Shown: positions 8,394 to 16,455 of the stretch, piece by piece | Layout: each line of letters opens with the position of its first letter | Numbering within the stretch: position 1 is the stretch's first letter | NCBI RefSeq assembly: GCF_006716785.1 | Contig: NZ_VFPQ01000001.1 | Span: forward strand, 3,038,001 to 3,102,000 | Source of the DNA: Thermopolyspora flexuosa | GTDB lineage: Bacteria > Actinomycetota > Actinomycetes > Streptosporangiales > Streptosporangiaceae | Direction: 5' to 3' | Length of the DNA: 64,000 nucleotides | Translations under genes and position numbers: made by a program | The notes under the pieces: generated by a model | Seen by the model: only the letters and a program-made list of their open reading frames with translations | What the model was told of the DNA's origin: nothing | Databases searched by the model: none

Positions 8394-9326
8394 GTGTCGC
8401 AGAGTGATGCGGATAGTGCGGGTTTGTCGGGTTCTGGCCTCGATGAAGAGCAGCGGTTCCCGATGGGCACGGCGCCCGATGCCGCCGAGCAGCCACCGGC
8501 GCCGGGGATCGACATCACAAAACCGCATGTCGCCCGCATATACGACTACTTTCTGGGCGGCAAGCACAATTACGCCGCTGACCGGGAGGCCGCGGCGCAG
8601 CTCCTCCGGGTGATGCCGGCCGTCCGGGCCGCGGCCCGGGTGAACCGGCGGTTCCTCATCGAAACGGTGCGCTGGCTGGTGCAGGAGGCGGGCGTACGGC
8701 AGTTCCTCGACATCGGCTCCGGCCTGCCCACCCAGCAGAACGTCCACGAGGTCGCCCAATCCATCGACAAGGACGCCCGCGTCGTCTACGTCGACAACGA
8801 CCCCCTGGTACGGGTCCACGCCGAGGCGCTGCTGGCCACGACACCCAACACCATCGTGCTCGAGGCCGACATGCGCGATCCGGAGGCCCTGCTCAACCGG
8901 CCCGAGGTGCGCGAGCACCTCGACTTCTCCCAGCCGATCGCGCTGCTCCTCGTCTCGATCGTCCACTTCATCCAGGACACCCAGCAGGCCTACGAGGCCG
9001 TGAAGACCCTCCGCGACGCCCTGCCGTCCGGCTCGTACCTGGTCATGTCCCACGGGCTCAACGACGAGAGCATCGCGGACACGCTGGACGAGGCCGTCGC
9101 CATCTACAACCGCGCCAACTCCGGGGTCACCCTGCGTACGCGCGACGAGATCGCCCGGTTCTTCGAGGGGTGCACCCTGATCGGCAGCGGCCTGAGCCCG
9201 ATCGTCGATTGGAGCATCCATGGCCCGCTCGGCGACGAGCAGGAGGGGCGGATCGTCTCGATCAACGACATCCCCCTCCTCCGGGGCTTCCCGCTGTTGT
9301 GCGGCGTGGGCCGAATCGAAAGCTGA
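8394..9326 (+). CDS. SAM-dependent methyltransferase, Methyltransf_19/DUF574 (copy 1 of 8)
   Basis: 310 residues from GTG 8394, with a GGGAGG-type ribosome site five bases upstream. Conserved family landmarks in order: KPHVARIYDYFLGGKHNYAA, the SAM-binding glycine loop QFLDIGSGLPTQQNV, the acidic loop VVYVDNDPLVRVHAEALLA, and a C-terminal GFPLLCGVGRIES. The family is a Rossmann methyltransferase of unknown substrate, expanded in actinomycetes. This copy has the D-K form (IDKDARV) after motif I. A hairpin directly follows the stop. Confidence 0.92.
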   Translation: MSQSDADSAGLSGSGLDEEQRFPMGTAPDAAEQPPAPGIDITKPHVARIYDYFLGGKHNYAADREAAAQLLRVMPAVRAAARVNRRFLIETVRWLVQEAGVRQFLDIGSGLPTQQNVHEVAQSIDKDARVVYVDNDPLVRVHAEALLATTPNTIVLEADMRDPEALLNRPEVREHLDFSQPIALLLVSIVHFIQDTQQAYEAVKTLRDALPSGSYLVMSHGLNDESIADTLDEAVAIYNRANSGVTLRTRDEIARFFEGCTLIGSGLSPIVDWSIHGPLGDEQEGRIVSINDIPLLRGFPLLCGVGRIES

Positions 9327-9330
9327 CCGC

Positions 9331-9369
9331 GGCGGCGGGGGCGGACGGCCGTTCGCCGCACCCGCCGCC
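9331..9369. terminator. Hairpin after methyltransferase 1
   Basis: GGCGGCGGG pairs with CCCGCCGCC, then one mismatch, then GCGG with CCGC. It begins four bases after the stop of copy 1, suggesting copies 1 and 2 are separate transcripts or are attenuated between. Confidence 0.6.
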
Positions 9370-9455
9370 CGACCACCGAGAACAGACCAGAACACCCGGC
9401 CCGGCCGCGGCGAGGGAGGCCGCCGACCGGGATCGCCGACACCGAGGAGGTCTCC

Positions 9456-10349
9456 GTGGCACAGCAGGACACCGGCAGCACGGGCGCGCCGGGCGCCGAG
9501 CCCGTCGAGCGGCCGCCCGCGCCCGACATCGACATCAGCAGGCCGCACGTCGCCCGGATGTACGACTACTTCCTAGGCGGCAAGAACAATTACGCCGCCG
9601 ACCGCCTTGCCGCGGAGGAGGCTCTCAAGGCGACGCCGGAGGTACGGCTCGCCGCCCGGGCGAACCGCCGCTTCCTGATCAAGTCGGTGCGCTGGCTCGC
9701 CCAGGAGGCGGGCATCCGCCAGTTCCTCGACATCGGCTCCGGCTTGCCCACCCAGCAGAACGTCCACGAGGTCGCCCAGTCCGTCGACAAGGACGCCCGG
9801 GTCGTCTACGTCGACAACGACCCCCTCGTCCGGGTCCACGCCGACGTTCTGCTCGCCACCACGCCCAACACGATCGTCCTCGAGGCCGACATGCGGGACC
9901 CCAAGGCCCTGCTCAACCGGCCCGAGATCCGTGAGCACCTCGACTTCACCAAGCCGGTCGCGCTGCTGCTCGTCGCCGTGCTCCACTTCGTCCGGGACGA
10001 CGACGAGGCCTACGCGATCACCGACACGCTGTACGAGGCGCTGCCGCCCGGCTCGTACGTGGTGCTCTCGCACGTCATGCTCCCCGAGCACCTCAGCGAG
10101 GGGCAGAAGGAGACCCTCGCCACCTACAACACCCGCACCGCCACCGGGCTCACCCTGCGTACCCGCGACCAGATCGCCCGTTTCTTCCAGGGGCTCACCC
10201 CGATCGGCAGCGGCCTTTCCCTCATCGCCGACTGGAGCATCGGCGACTCCGACCGCGACTCGTACGGGGACGACGTCATCTCCATCGACGAGATCCCCGC
10301 GTTGAAGGGCTTCCCCCTGATGTGCGGCGTGGCCCGCGTCGACCGCTGA
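9456..10349 (+). CDS. SAM-dependent methyltransferase, Methyltransf_19 (copy 2 of 8)
   Basis: 297 residues from GTG 9456, with GAGGAGG upstream. It has all family motifs: KPHVAR-type box in the form RPHVARMYDYFLGGKNNYAA, FLDIGSGLPTQQNVHEV, VVYVDNDPLVRVHADVLLA, and the end GFPLMCGVARVDR. It is closest to copy 3, sharing DMRDPKALL and the ITDTLYEALPPGSYV block. A perfect 15-bp hairpin follows the gene. Substrate unknown. Confidence 0.92.
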   Translation: MAQQDTGSTGAPGAEPVERPPAPDIDISRPHVARMYDYFLGGKNNYAADRLAAEEALKATPEVRLAARANRRFLIKSVRWLAQEAGIRQFLDIGSGLPTQQNVHEVAQSVDKDARVVYVDNDPLVRVHADVLLATTPNTIVLEADMRDPKALLNRPEIREHLDFTKPVALLLVAVLHFVRDDDEAYAITDTLYEALPPGSYVVLSHVMLPEHLSEGQKETLATYNTRTATGLTLRTRDQIARFFQGLTPIGSGLSLIADWSIGDSDRDSYGDDVISIDEIPALKGFPLMCGVARVDR

Positions 10350-10355
10350 CGCGAC

Positions 10356-10394
10356 GGCGGCGGGTACGGCCGGCCACATGCCGTACCCGCCGCC
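10356..10394. terminator. Perfect 15-bp hairpin after methyltransferase 2
   Basis: GGCGGCGGGTACGGC pairs exactly with GCCGTACCCGCCGCC around a 9-base loop, starting six bases after the stop of copy 2. Confidence 0.75.
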
Positions 10395-10485
10395 CGACCA
10401 CGACAGAAGACAAGAGAACGAATGCACCCGGCCCGGCCGGGGCGAGGGGGGCGCCGACCGGGATCGTGACACCGAGGAGGTCGTC

Positions 10486-11991
10486 GTGCCGCAGCAGAGC
10501 GCGAACGGCGCCGAACACGAAGACCGGTTCCGGGCGGTGACCGAGCAGGGGGAGGACGAGCAGCCGCTCATGCCCGACATCGATGTCACCCGGCCGCACG
10601 TCGCCCGGGTCTACGACTACTTCCTGGGCGGCAGGAACAACTACGCCGCCGACCGGCAGGCGGCCGAGCAGGTGCTCTGGTGGACTCCGGAGGCACGGCT
10701 CGTCGCGCGGATGAACCGGCGGTTCCTGATCGAGTCGGTGCGCTGGCTGGTGAAGGAGGCGGGCGTACGCCAGTTCCTCGACATCGGCTCAGGGCTGCCC
10801 ACCCAGCAGAACGTCCACGAGGTCGTCCAAGCCGTCGACAAGGACGCCCGCGTCGTGTACGTGGACAACGACCCGCTCGTGCGCGTGCACGCCGAGGTGC
10901 TGCTCGCCACCTCACCGAACACCATCGTGCTCGGGGCTGACATGCGGGACCCCAAGGCCCTGCTCGCCCGGCCCGAGATCCGCGAGCACCTCGACTTCAC
11001 CAAGCCGATCGCGCTGCTGCTCGTCGCCGTGCTCCACTTCATCCGGGACACCGACGAGGCCTACGCGATCACCGACACGCTGTACGAGGCGCTGCCGCCC
11101 GGCTCGTACGTGGTCATCTCGCACGCCATGCTCCCCGACCGGCTCACGGACGCCCACCGGGTGAGCCTCACCGCGTTCCACCGCGTCACCCCCATGGTCA
11201 CCCTGCGCACCGGCGAGGAGATCGGCCGGTTCTTCGACGGGCTCGTCCCGGTCGGCAGCGGCCTCTCCCTCATCGCCGACTGGCACATCGGCGAACCTGG
11301 CGGCGAGACGCGCGCGGACGACATCGTCTCCGCCGAGGAGCTCACCGCTCTGACGCATCGGCGAGAACAGGTGCGGATGAGACCACAGATGGCGATGAGA
11401 CCACAGCGCGCCGCAGGAGGACTACGTTACGGATCGAGGCGGCGACGTGGCGACCATCGCAGGCCGTACACGGTGATCCGCCGCCTCGTCTCGCCATGCC
11501 CAGGAGACAGGACCGTTAGCCGAAGGTGGAGGAGCAATGAACACAGACCCGCGCCGCGTGACGTGGCGGAAGTCCAGCCACAGCAGGGGCGACTGCGTCG
11601 AGGTCACGGTCATCGACAAGACGGATCCCAACTTCAAGGAGACGGCCGATCTGCTCGCCGGTGCCGCGCACAAGGCCGAGTACGACCGCCTCTACGTCAT
11701 GCGCGACTCCAAGAACCCCGACGGCCCCAAACTCTACTTCACCCCCGCCGAGTGGGAGGCGTTCCGCCTCGGCGTACTCGACGGAGAGTTCGACGACCTC
11801 GCCGAGGAGGCCGACACCCCGGCCGACGAGACCAAGGCAAAGGCCCAATAGCCCTCGGCTGCCGACATTCGTCGCGGGGCGGACGGCGACCCCGATTCCG
11901 CCCCACGTCCCCTTGCCGTCCCGACCGGTACGGCTCCCGCCCGGCGGGCATGACATCGACCTTTACCCGGCTTCCGCCATCCGCGCCCTGA
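10486..11991 (+). CDS. Methyltransferase copy 3 with lost C-terminus and read-through tail
   Basis: From GTG 10486 (GAGGAGG upstream) the first ~290 residues are a normal Methyltransf_19 protein (FLDIGSGLPTQQNVHEVVQ, VVYVDNDPLVRVHAEVLLA). Homology stops after SAEELTALT near 11354, where all other copies continue about 14 residues to CG(V/I)AR(V/I)DR and a stop. Here the frame instead runs through a decayed XRE scrap and then out of frame through the whole DUF397 gene to a stop at 11991, giving an Arg/Pro-rich ~210-residue tail. The catalytic core is intact, so activity is possible, but the 3' end is clearly a recombination scar. I regard it as a damaged gene. Confidence 0.7.
   Translation: MPQQSANGAEHEDRFRAVTEQGEDEQPLMPDIDVTRPHVARVYDYFLGGRNNYAADRQAAEQVLWWTPEARLVARMNRRFLIESVRWLVKEAGVRQFLDIGSGLPTQQNVHEVVQAVDKDARVVYVDNDPLVRVHAEVLLATSPNTIVLGADMRDPKALLARPEIREHLDFTKPIALLLVAVLHFIRDTDEAYAITDTLYEALPPGSYVVISHAMLPDRLTDAHRVSLTAFHRVTPMVTLRTGEEIGRFFDGLVPVGSGLSLIADWHIGEPGGETRADDIVSAEELTALTHRREQVRMRPQMAMRPQRAAGGLRYGSRRRRGDHRRPYTVIRRLVSPCPGDRTVSRRWRSNEHRPAPRDVAEVQPQQGRLRRGHGHRQDGSQLQGDGRSARRCRAQGRVRPPLRHARLQEPRRPQTLLHPRRVGGVPPRRTRRRVRRPRRGGRHPGRRDQGKGPIALGCRHSSRGGRRPRFRPTSPCRPDRYGSRPAGMTSTFTRLPPSAP
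11408..11536 (+). pseudogene. Scar of an XRE/DUF5753 gene 3' end
   Basis: Sequence just before the second DUF397 gene aligns with the last ~40 codons of the intact XRE gene (7590-7734). DYVTDRGGDVATIA matches GYVTDRDRDVEVVA in one frame. After a frameshift, TAC...ATCCGCCGCCTCGTC matches TAC...ATTCGCTCTCTCGCC. The run into the next ATG (AGCCGAAGGTGGAGGAGCA) matches AGCCAAGGTGGTGGAGGACA. It has a stop and at least one frameshift, and the rest of the XRE gene is missing. Confidence 0.75.
11537..11851 (+). CDS. DUF397 protein, orphan
   Basis: 104 residues: WRKSSHSRGDCVEVTVIDKT, then VMRDSKNPDGPKLYFTPAEW and FRLGVLDGEFDDLAEEA. Very close to the product of 7719-8090 but with a single N-terminal motif. 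It has a good ribosome site (GGTGGAGGAGCA-ATG). Its XRE/DUF5753 partner is reduced to a scar immediately upstream, so it has lost its dedicated partner; the intact XRE at 6904 could still serve it, given the close similarity of the two DUF397 proteins. Confidence 0.85.
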   Translation: MNTDPRRVTWRKSSHSRGDCVEVTVIDKTDPNFKETADLLAGAAHKAEYDRLYVMRDSKNPDGPKLYFTPAEWEAFRLGVLDGEFDDLAEEADTPADETKAKAQ

Positions 11992-12007
11992 TACGTCCGG
12001 CCGGTGG

Positions 12008-12030
12008 TAGAAAATGATCAACCATCAGGG
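12008..12030 (+). promoter_or_regulatory. Leader element of methyltransferase 4 (AATGATCAACCATC type)
   Basis: GGTAGAAAATGATCAACCATC matches the AATGATCA-containing element that recurs 80-90 bases before copies 5, 6 and 7, and TGGTAGAAAGAAGATCACCATT before copy 1. Recurrence across paralogues suggests a shared promoter or operator. Confidence 0.5.
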
Positions 12031-12099
12031 CCTCCGAGGACGCCGGCATCCGCACCGGAAGTCATGGCCCGTGAGCCCTTGACGCCGCGGGAGGTCGCG

Positions 12100-13017
12100 A
12101 TGTCACAAAGCCAGGCCGATTCCCTGGGCGCTGCGCCAAGGGAGCGGAGCGAGTTTCCGGCGGATGACGCCGCGGAACTGCCGCCCGCTCCGGAAATCGA
12201 CACCACCAAGCCGCACATCGCGCGGATGTACGACTACATCCTGGGCGGCAAGAACAACTACGCCGTGGACCGGGAGGCCGCGGAGAAGGTTCTCGCGGCC
12301 AGCCCACACGTACGTGTCGGTGCGCGGGCGAACCGGCGGTTCCTCATCGACGCGGTGCGCTGGCTGGCGCAGGAGGCCGGCGTTCGTCAGTTCCTCGACA
12401 TCGGCTCCGGCCTGCCCACCCAGCAGAACGTCCACGAGGTCGTCCAGGCCATCGACCCGGACGCCCGGGTCGTCTACGTCGACAACGACCCTCTGGTGCG
12501 CGTCCACGCCGAGGCACTGCTCGCCACCGACCCCAACACCATCGTCCTCGAGGGCGACCTGCGCGACCCGCAGGCTCTGCTCAACCGTCCGGAACTGCGC
12601 GACCACCTCGACTTCTCCCAGCCGATCGCGCTCCTGCTCGTCGCCGTCCTCCACTTCATCCAGGACACCCAGCAGGCCTACCGCATCGTCAAGACCCTCT
12701 GCGACGCCCTCCCGCCCGGCTCCTACCTCGCCATCTCGCACGTACTCAAGGACGAGAAGCAGGAGGGACCTGCGGCCCAGGCACGCGCGATGTACAGCCG
12801 CCCCGGCTTCGGCGCGGTCCCCCGTACCAAGGACGAGATCCTCGGTTTCTTCACCGGCCTCACCCCGGTAGGCGACGGCCTCGTCCACCTCGCCGACTGG
12901 ACTGTCCCCGGCAAGTCGATCGACCACGCAGGAGACCGCAAGGTTGTCGCCGTTGACGACCCGGCCGCGCTCCGGAGGCTCTCGGGTATGTGCGGCATCG
13001 CCCGCATCGATCGCTGA
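12100..13017 (+). CDS. SAM-dependent methyltransferase, Methyltransf_19 (copy 4 of 8)
   Basis: 305 residues. The start at ATG 12100 is chosen because MSQSQADS aligns with the starts of copies 1 and 5 and the ribosome site (GGGAGGTCGCG) is identically placed; an in-frame ATG at 12004 would add 32 unconserved residues. Motifs: KPHIARMYDYILGGKNNYAV, FLDIGSGLPTQQNVHEVVQ, VVYVDNDPLVRVHAEALLA, end MCGIARIDR. The upstream region resembles that of copy 1. Confidence 0.9.
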   Translation: MSQSQADSLGAAPRERSEFPADDAAELPPAPEIDTTKPHIARMYDYILGGKNNYAVDREAAEKVLAASPHVRVGARANRRFLIDAVRWLAQEAGVRQFLDIGSGLPTQQNVHEVVQAIDPDARVVYVDNDPLVRVHAEALLATDPNTIVLEGDLRDPQALLNRPELRDHLDFSQPIALLLVAVLHFIQDTQQAYRIVKTLCDALPPGSYLAISHVLKDEKQEGPAAQARAMYSRPGFGAVPRTKDEILGFFTGLTPVGDGLVHLADWTVPGKSIDHAGDRKVVAVDDPAALRRLSGMCGIARIDR

Positions 13018-13094
13018 GGACGGTGCTGCCTCCACACGGCGGCTTCCACAGCGCAAGGTTCAGGCGTCATGGCGCACATGACCGCTCGGCGGTG

Positions 13095-13178
13095 AATAAT
13101 GATCACATCTGAGGTCGCCGATATTTCCGGTACGTCCGGAGCATCCAAGAAGGCGCCGTCTCGAGCCGGGAGGTCGTC
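13095..13178 (+). promoter_or_regulatory. Conserved leader of methyltransferase 5
   Basis: Begins AATAATGATCACATCTGAG, continues with CGCCGATATTTCCGGTACGTCCGGAGC and ends GAGCCGGGAGGTCGTC before GTG. The same blocks, in the same order and spacing, precede copies 6 and 7 and, partly decayed, copy 8. TAATGAT may be a -10-like sequence. Confidence 0.6.
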
Positions 13179-14099
13179 GTGTCGCAGAGTGATACGGGCA
13201 ACGTGGGTTCGCCGGGTTCCCTCGCCGAGGACGAGCAGCGGTCGTCGGCACCGGCGGAGCAGGTCGAGGAGCGGCCGCCGGCACCGGAGATCGACATCTC
13301 CAAGCCGCACGTCGCCCGGATCTACGACTACTTCCTGGGCGGCAAGAACAACTACGCCGCCGACCGGGAGATGGCCGAGCAGGTCCTCAAGGTGTTCCCG
13401 GAGGCCCCGATCGGCGCCCGGATCAACCGGCGGTTCCTCATCGAGACGGTGCGCTGGCTCGTCCAGGAGGCCGGTATCCGGCAGTTCCTCGACATCGGCT
13501 CCGGCCTGCCCACCCAGCAGAACGTCCACGAGGTCGCCCAAGCCATCGACAAGGACGCCCGCGTCGTCTACATCGACAACGACCCGCTCGTGCGCGTGCA
13601 CGCCGATGTTCTGCTCGCCACCAACCCGAACACCATCGTCCTCGAGGGCGACCTGCGCGATCCCCAGGCCCTGCTCAACCGGCCCGAGCTGCGCGAGCAC
13701 CTCGACTTCTCCCAGCCGATCGCGCTGCTCCTCGTGGCCGTCCTCCACTTCATCGAGGACACCCAGCAGGCCTACGACATCGTCAAGACCCTCTGCGACG
13801 CCCTCCCCTCCGGCTCCTACCTCGCCATCGTCCACACCCTGAAGGAAGAGACGATGGACCAGGCGAGCGCGATCTACCGGCGCGCCAGCCTCAGCGGCCA
13901 TCCGCGGACCGAGGAGGAGATCCGCGGGTTCTTCGCCGGCCTCACCCCCGTGGGCCGCGGCCTTGTCCGCATGGCGGACTGGACTCCCCCCGACCGGCCG
14001 AACGGGCTCACCGAGGGCAACAACGTCGTTTCGCTGGGCAACTCCGACGTACTCAGAAAACTTCCGGGAATGTGCGGCATCGCCCGCATCGACCGCTGA
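13179..14099 (+). CDS. SAM-dependent methyltransferase, Methyltransf_19 (copy 5 of 8)
   Basis: 306 residues from GTG 13179. KPHVARIYDYFLGGKNNYAA, then motif I near residue 102 (QFLDIGSGLPTQQNVHEVAQ), acidic loop near 132 (VVYIDNDPLVRVHADVLLA), and GMCGIARIDR at the end. The C-terminal third (RTEEEIRGFFAGLTPVGRGL) is almost the same as in copies 7 and 8, pointing to recent duplication. Confidence 0.92.
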   Translation: MSQSDTGNVGSPGSLAEDEQRSSAPAEQVEERPPAPEIDISKPHVARIYDYFLGGKNNYAADREMAEQVLKVFPEAPIGARINRRFLIETVRWLVQEAGIRQFLDIGSGLPTQQNVHEVAQAIDKDARVVYIDNDPLVRVHADVLLATNPNTIVLEGDLRDPQALLNRPELREHLDFSQPIALLLVAVLHFIEDTQQAYDIVKTLCDALPSGSYLAIVHTLKEETMDQASAIYRRASLSGHPRTEEEIRGFFAGLTPVGRGLVRMADWTPPDRPNGLTEGNNVVSLGNSDVLRKLPGMCGIARIDR

Positions 14100-14181
14100 G
14101 GACGGCACCTTCCGCGTCACGGCGACCTCCCGCGAGTACGTCCTTCAGGCGTTTTGCCGCCACACGGCCACCCGGAGCCGG

Positions 14182-14265
14182 ATAATGATCAACATCTGAG
14201 ATAGCCGATTTATCCGGTACATCCGGAGCGCCACAGAAGGCGTCACCTCGAGCCGGGAGGTCGTC
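14182..14265 (+). promoter_or_regulatory. Conserved leader of methyltransferase 6
   Basis: ATAATGATCAACATCTGAGA followed by TAGCCGATTTATCCGGTACA and a GAGCCGGGAGGTCGTC ribosome-site block. Same architecture as the leaders of copies 5 and 7. Confidence 0.6.
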
Positions 14266-15198
14266 GTGACACAGAGCGAGACGGGCAACGTAGGCTCACC
14301 GGGCCCCCTCGCCGAGGACGAGCAGCGGTCGTCGGCAGCGGCGGAGCATCTCGAGGAGCGGCCGCCCGCACCCGACGTCGACATCACCAAGCCGCACGTC
14401 GCCCGGATGTACGACTATTACCTGGGCGGAAAGCACAACTACGCGGTCGACCGGGAGGCCGCCGAGCAAATGCTCAAGTTGTTCCCCCAGGGACGGATCG
14501 CCGCCCGGATGAACCGGCGGTTCCTGATCGAATCGGTGCGCTGGATGGCACAGGAGGCGGGCATCCGGCAGTTCCTCGACATCGGCTCCGGGCTGCCCAC
14601 CCAGCAGAACGTCCACGAGGTCGCCCAGGCCGTCGACCCGGACGCCCGGGTCGTCTACGTCGACAACGACCCGCTCGTGCGGGTGCACGCCGAGGCGCTG
14701 CTCGCCACCGAGCCGAACACGATCTTCCTCACCGGCAACCTGTGCGAGCCGGAGGACCTGATCAACCGGCCCGAGCTGCGCGAGCACCTCGACCTCTCCC
14801 GGCCGGTCGGGCTGCTGCTGGTCTCCGTGCTCCACTGCGTCGAGGACGACGACCAGGCGCAGCGCATCGTCAAGACCCTCTCCGACGCCCTGCCGTCCGG
14901 CTCTTACGTGGCCATCTCCCACGCCCTCCAGGACGAGTCGACGAAGGAGCAGTGGGCGAAGGGACGCGAGATCTACCAGCGCGCCCAGGCCAGCGGGCGG
15001 GTGCGGACCCGGGAGGAGATCACCGCCCTCTTCACCGGCCTCACGCCCGTGGGGTGCGGCGTCGTCCACATATCCGAATGGACTCCTCCGGAGGGCTCGC
15101 CCGCATTCGAGGGCGGCGGCAACGTGGTGAGCCTGGACGACCCCGATGTGGTCAAGACCGTGCCGATCATGTGCGGCATCGCCCGTATCGACCGCTGA
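14266..15198 (+). CDS. SAM-dependent methyltransferase, Methyltransf_19 (copy 6 of 8)
   Basis: 310 residues from GTG 14266. KPHVARMYDYYLGGKHNYAV, FLDIGSGLPTQQNVHEVAQ, VVYVDNDPLVRVHAEALLA, end PIMCGIARIDR. It shares with copy 8 the IFLTG block after motif II and the D-L-S form (HLDLSRPVGLLLVSVLH), so these two form a subgroup. The SAM-binding residues are intact. Confidence 0.92.
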   Translation: MTQSETGNVGSPGPLAEDEQRSSAAAEHLEERPPAPDVDITKPHVARMYDYYLGGKHNYAVDREAAEQMLKLFPQGRIAARMNRRFLIESVRWMAQEAGIRQFLDIGSGLPTQQNVHEVAQAVDPDARVVYVDNDPLVRVHAEALLATEPNTIFLTGNLCEPEDLINRPELREHLDLSRPVGLLLVSVLHCVEDDDQAQRIVKTLSDALPSGSYVAISHALQDESTKEQWAKGREIYQRAQASGRVRTREEITALFTGLTPVGCGVVHISEWTPPEGSPAFEGGGNVVSLDDPDVVKTVPIMCGIARIDR

Positions 15199-15276
15199 GT
15201 ACGGCGGTCTTCCGCGTCACGGCGACGTCGTAAGTCCGTTCTTCAGGTGTTATGCCGCACCCAACCGCCAAGCGGT

Positions 15277-15361
15277 GAATAATGATCAAATCTGAGATCG
15301 CCGATATATCCGGTACATCCGGAGCGCCAAGGAAGGCGCCACCCCGAGCCGGGAGGTCGTC
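15277..15361 (+). promoter_or_regulatory. Conserved leader of methyltransferase 7
   Basis: GAATAATGATCAAATCTGAG, then ATCGCCGATATATCCGGTAC, then GAGCCGGGAGGTCGTC. Nearly identical to the leader of copy 5 over about 85 bases. Confidence 0.6.
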
Positions 15362-16285
15362 GTGACACAGAGCGAGACGGGCAACGTGGGCTCACCGGGT
15401 CCCCTCGCCGAGGACGAGGAGCGGACGCCTACGGCAGCTGCGGAGCAGGTCGAGGAGCGGCCGCCCTCGCCCGAGATCGACATTTCGAAACCGCACATCG
15501 CCCGGATCTATGACTACATCCTGGGCGGCAAGAACAACTACGCCGTCGACCGGGAGATGGCCGACCAGGTCGTCAAGGTGTTCCCCGAGGCCCCGATCGC
15601 CGCTCGGATCAACCGGCGCTTCCTCATCGAGACGGTGCGCTGGCTCATCCAGGAGGCGGGCGTGCGCCAATTCCTTGACATCGGCTCCGGCCTGCCCACC
15701 CAGCAGAACGTCCACGAAGTCGCCCAGGCAATCGATAAGGACGCCCGCGTCGTCTACGTCGACAACGACCCGCTCGTGCGGGTGCACGCCGAGGCGCTGC
15801 TCGCCACCGACCCGAACACCATCGTCCTCGAGGGCGACCTGTGCGATCCCCAGGCCCTGCTCGTTCGGCCAGAGCTGCGCGAGCACCTCGACTTCTCCAA
15901 GCCGATCGCGCTGCTCCTCGTGGCCGTCCTCCCCTTCGCCGAGGACAACGAGCAGGCCTACGACATCGTCAGAACCCTCTGCAACGCCCTCCCCTCCGGC
16001 TCCTACCTCGCCATCTCGCATCCCCTCAAGGAAGAGTCGACGGAACAGGCGAGGGCGATCTACCGACGCGCCAGCCTCAGCGGGCGTCCGCGGACCGAGG
16101 AGGAGATCCGCGGGTTCTTCGCCGGCCTCACCCCCGTGGGCTGCGGCCTTGTCCGCATGGCGGACTGGACGCCCCCCGACCGGCCGAACGGGCTCGCCGA
16201 GGGCGACAACGTCATATCCATGGACGATGCCGCCGTGGTCAAGAAACTGCCTGGAATGTGCGGCATAGCCCGCATCGACCACTGA
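15362..16285 (+). CDS. SAM-dependent methyltransferase, Methyltransf_19 (copy 7 of 8)
   Basis: 307 residues from GTG 15362. The opening (TQSETGNVGSPGPLAEDE) is the same as copy 6, while the core and C-terminus are closest to copy 5: the gene looks like a mosaic of its neighbours. KPHIARIYDYILGGKNNYAV, FLDIGSGLPTQQNVHEVAQ, VVYVDNDPLVRVHAEALLA. One oddity is VAVLPFAEDN where the other copies have VAVLHF(I/V), replacing a conserved His. Confidence 0.92.
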   Translation: MTQSETGNVGSPGPLAEDEERTPTAAAEQVEERPPSPEIDISKPHIARIYDYILGGKNNYAVDREMADQVVKVFPEAPIAARINRRFLIETVRWLIQEAGVRQFLDIGSGLPTQQNVHEVAQAIDKDARVVYVDNDPLVRVHAEALLATDPNTIVLEGDLCDPQALLVRPELREHLDFSKPIALLLVAVLPFAEDNEQAYDIVRTLCNALPSGSYLAISHPLKEESTEQARAIYRRASLSGRPRTEEEIRGFFAGLTPVGCGLVRMADWTPPDRPNGLAEGDNVISMDDAAVVKKLPGMCGIARIDH

Positions 16286-16455
16286 GAAACGGCACCTTCC
16301 CGCCATGACGGCCTCCGTACCCCTGGCGTTCAGCCGCCCCGCCACCGGATGGCCGCTCGGCGGGGCTGGTGATCGACATCCGTGAAGGCGGATACATCCG
16401 GTACGTCATTGAAAAACAAAGGCCGTTGTGGCCGGGAGTCAGCCGGGAGGTCGTC

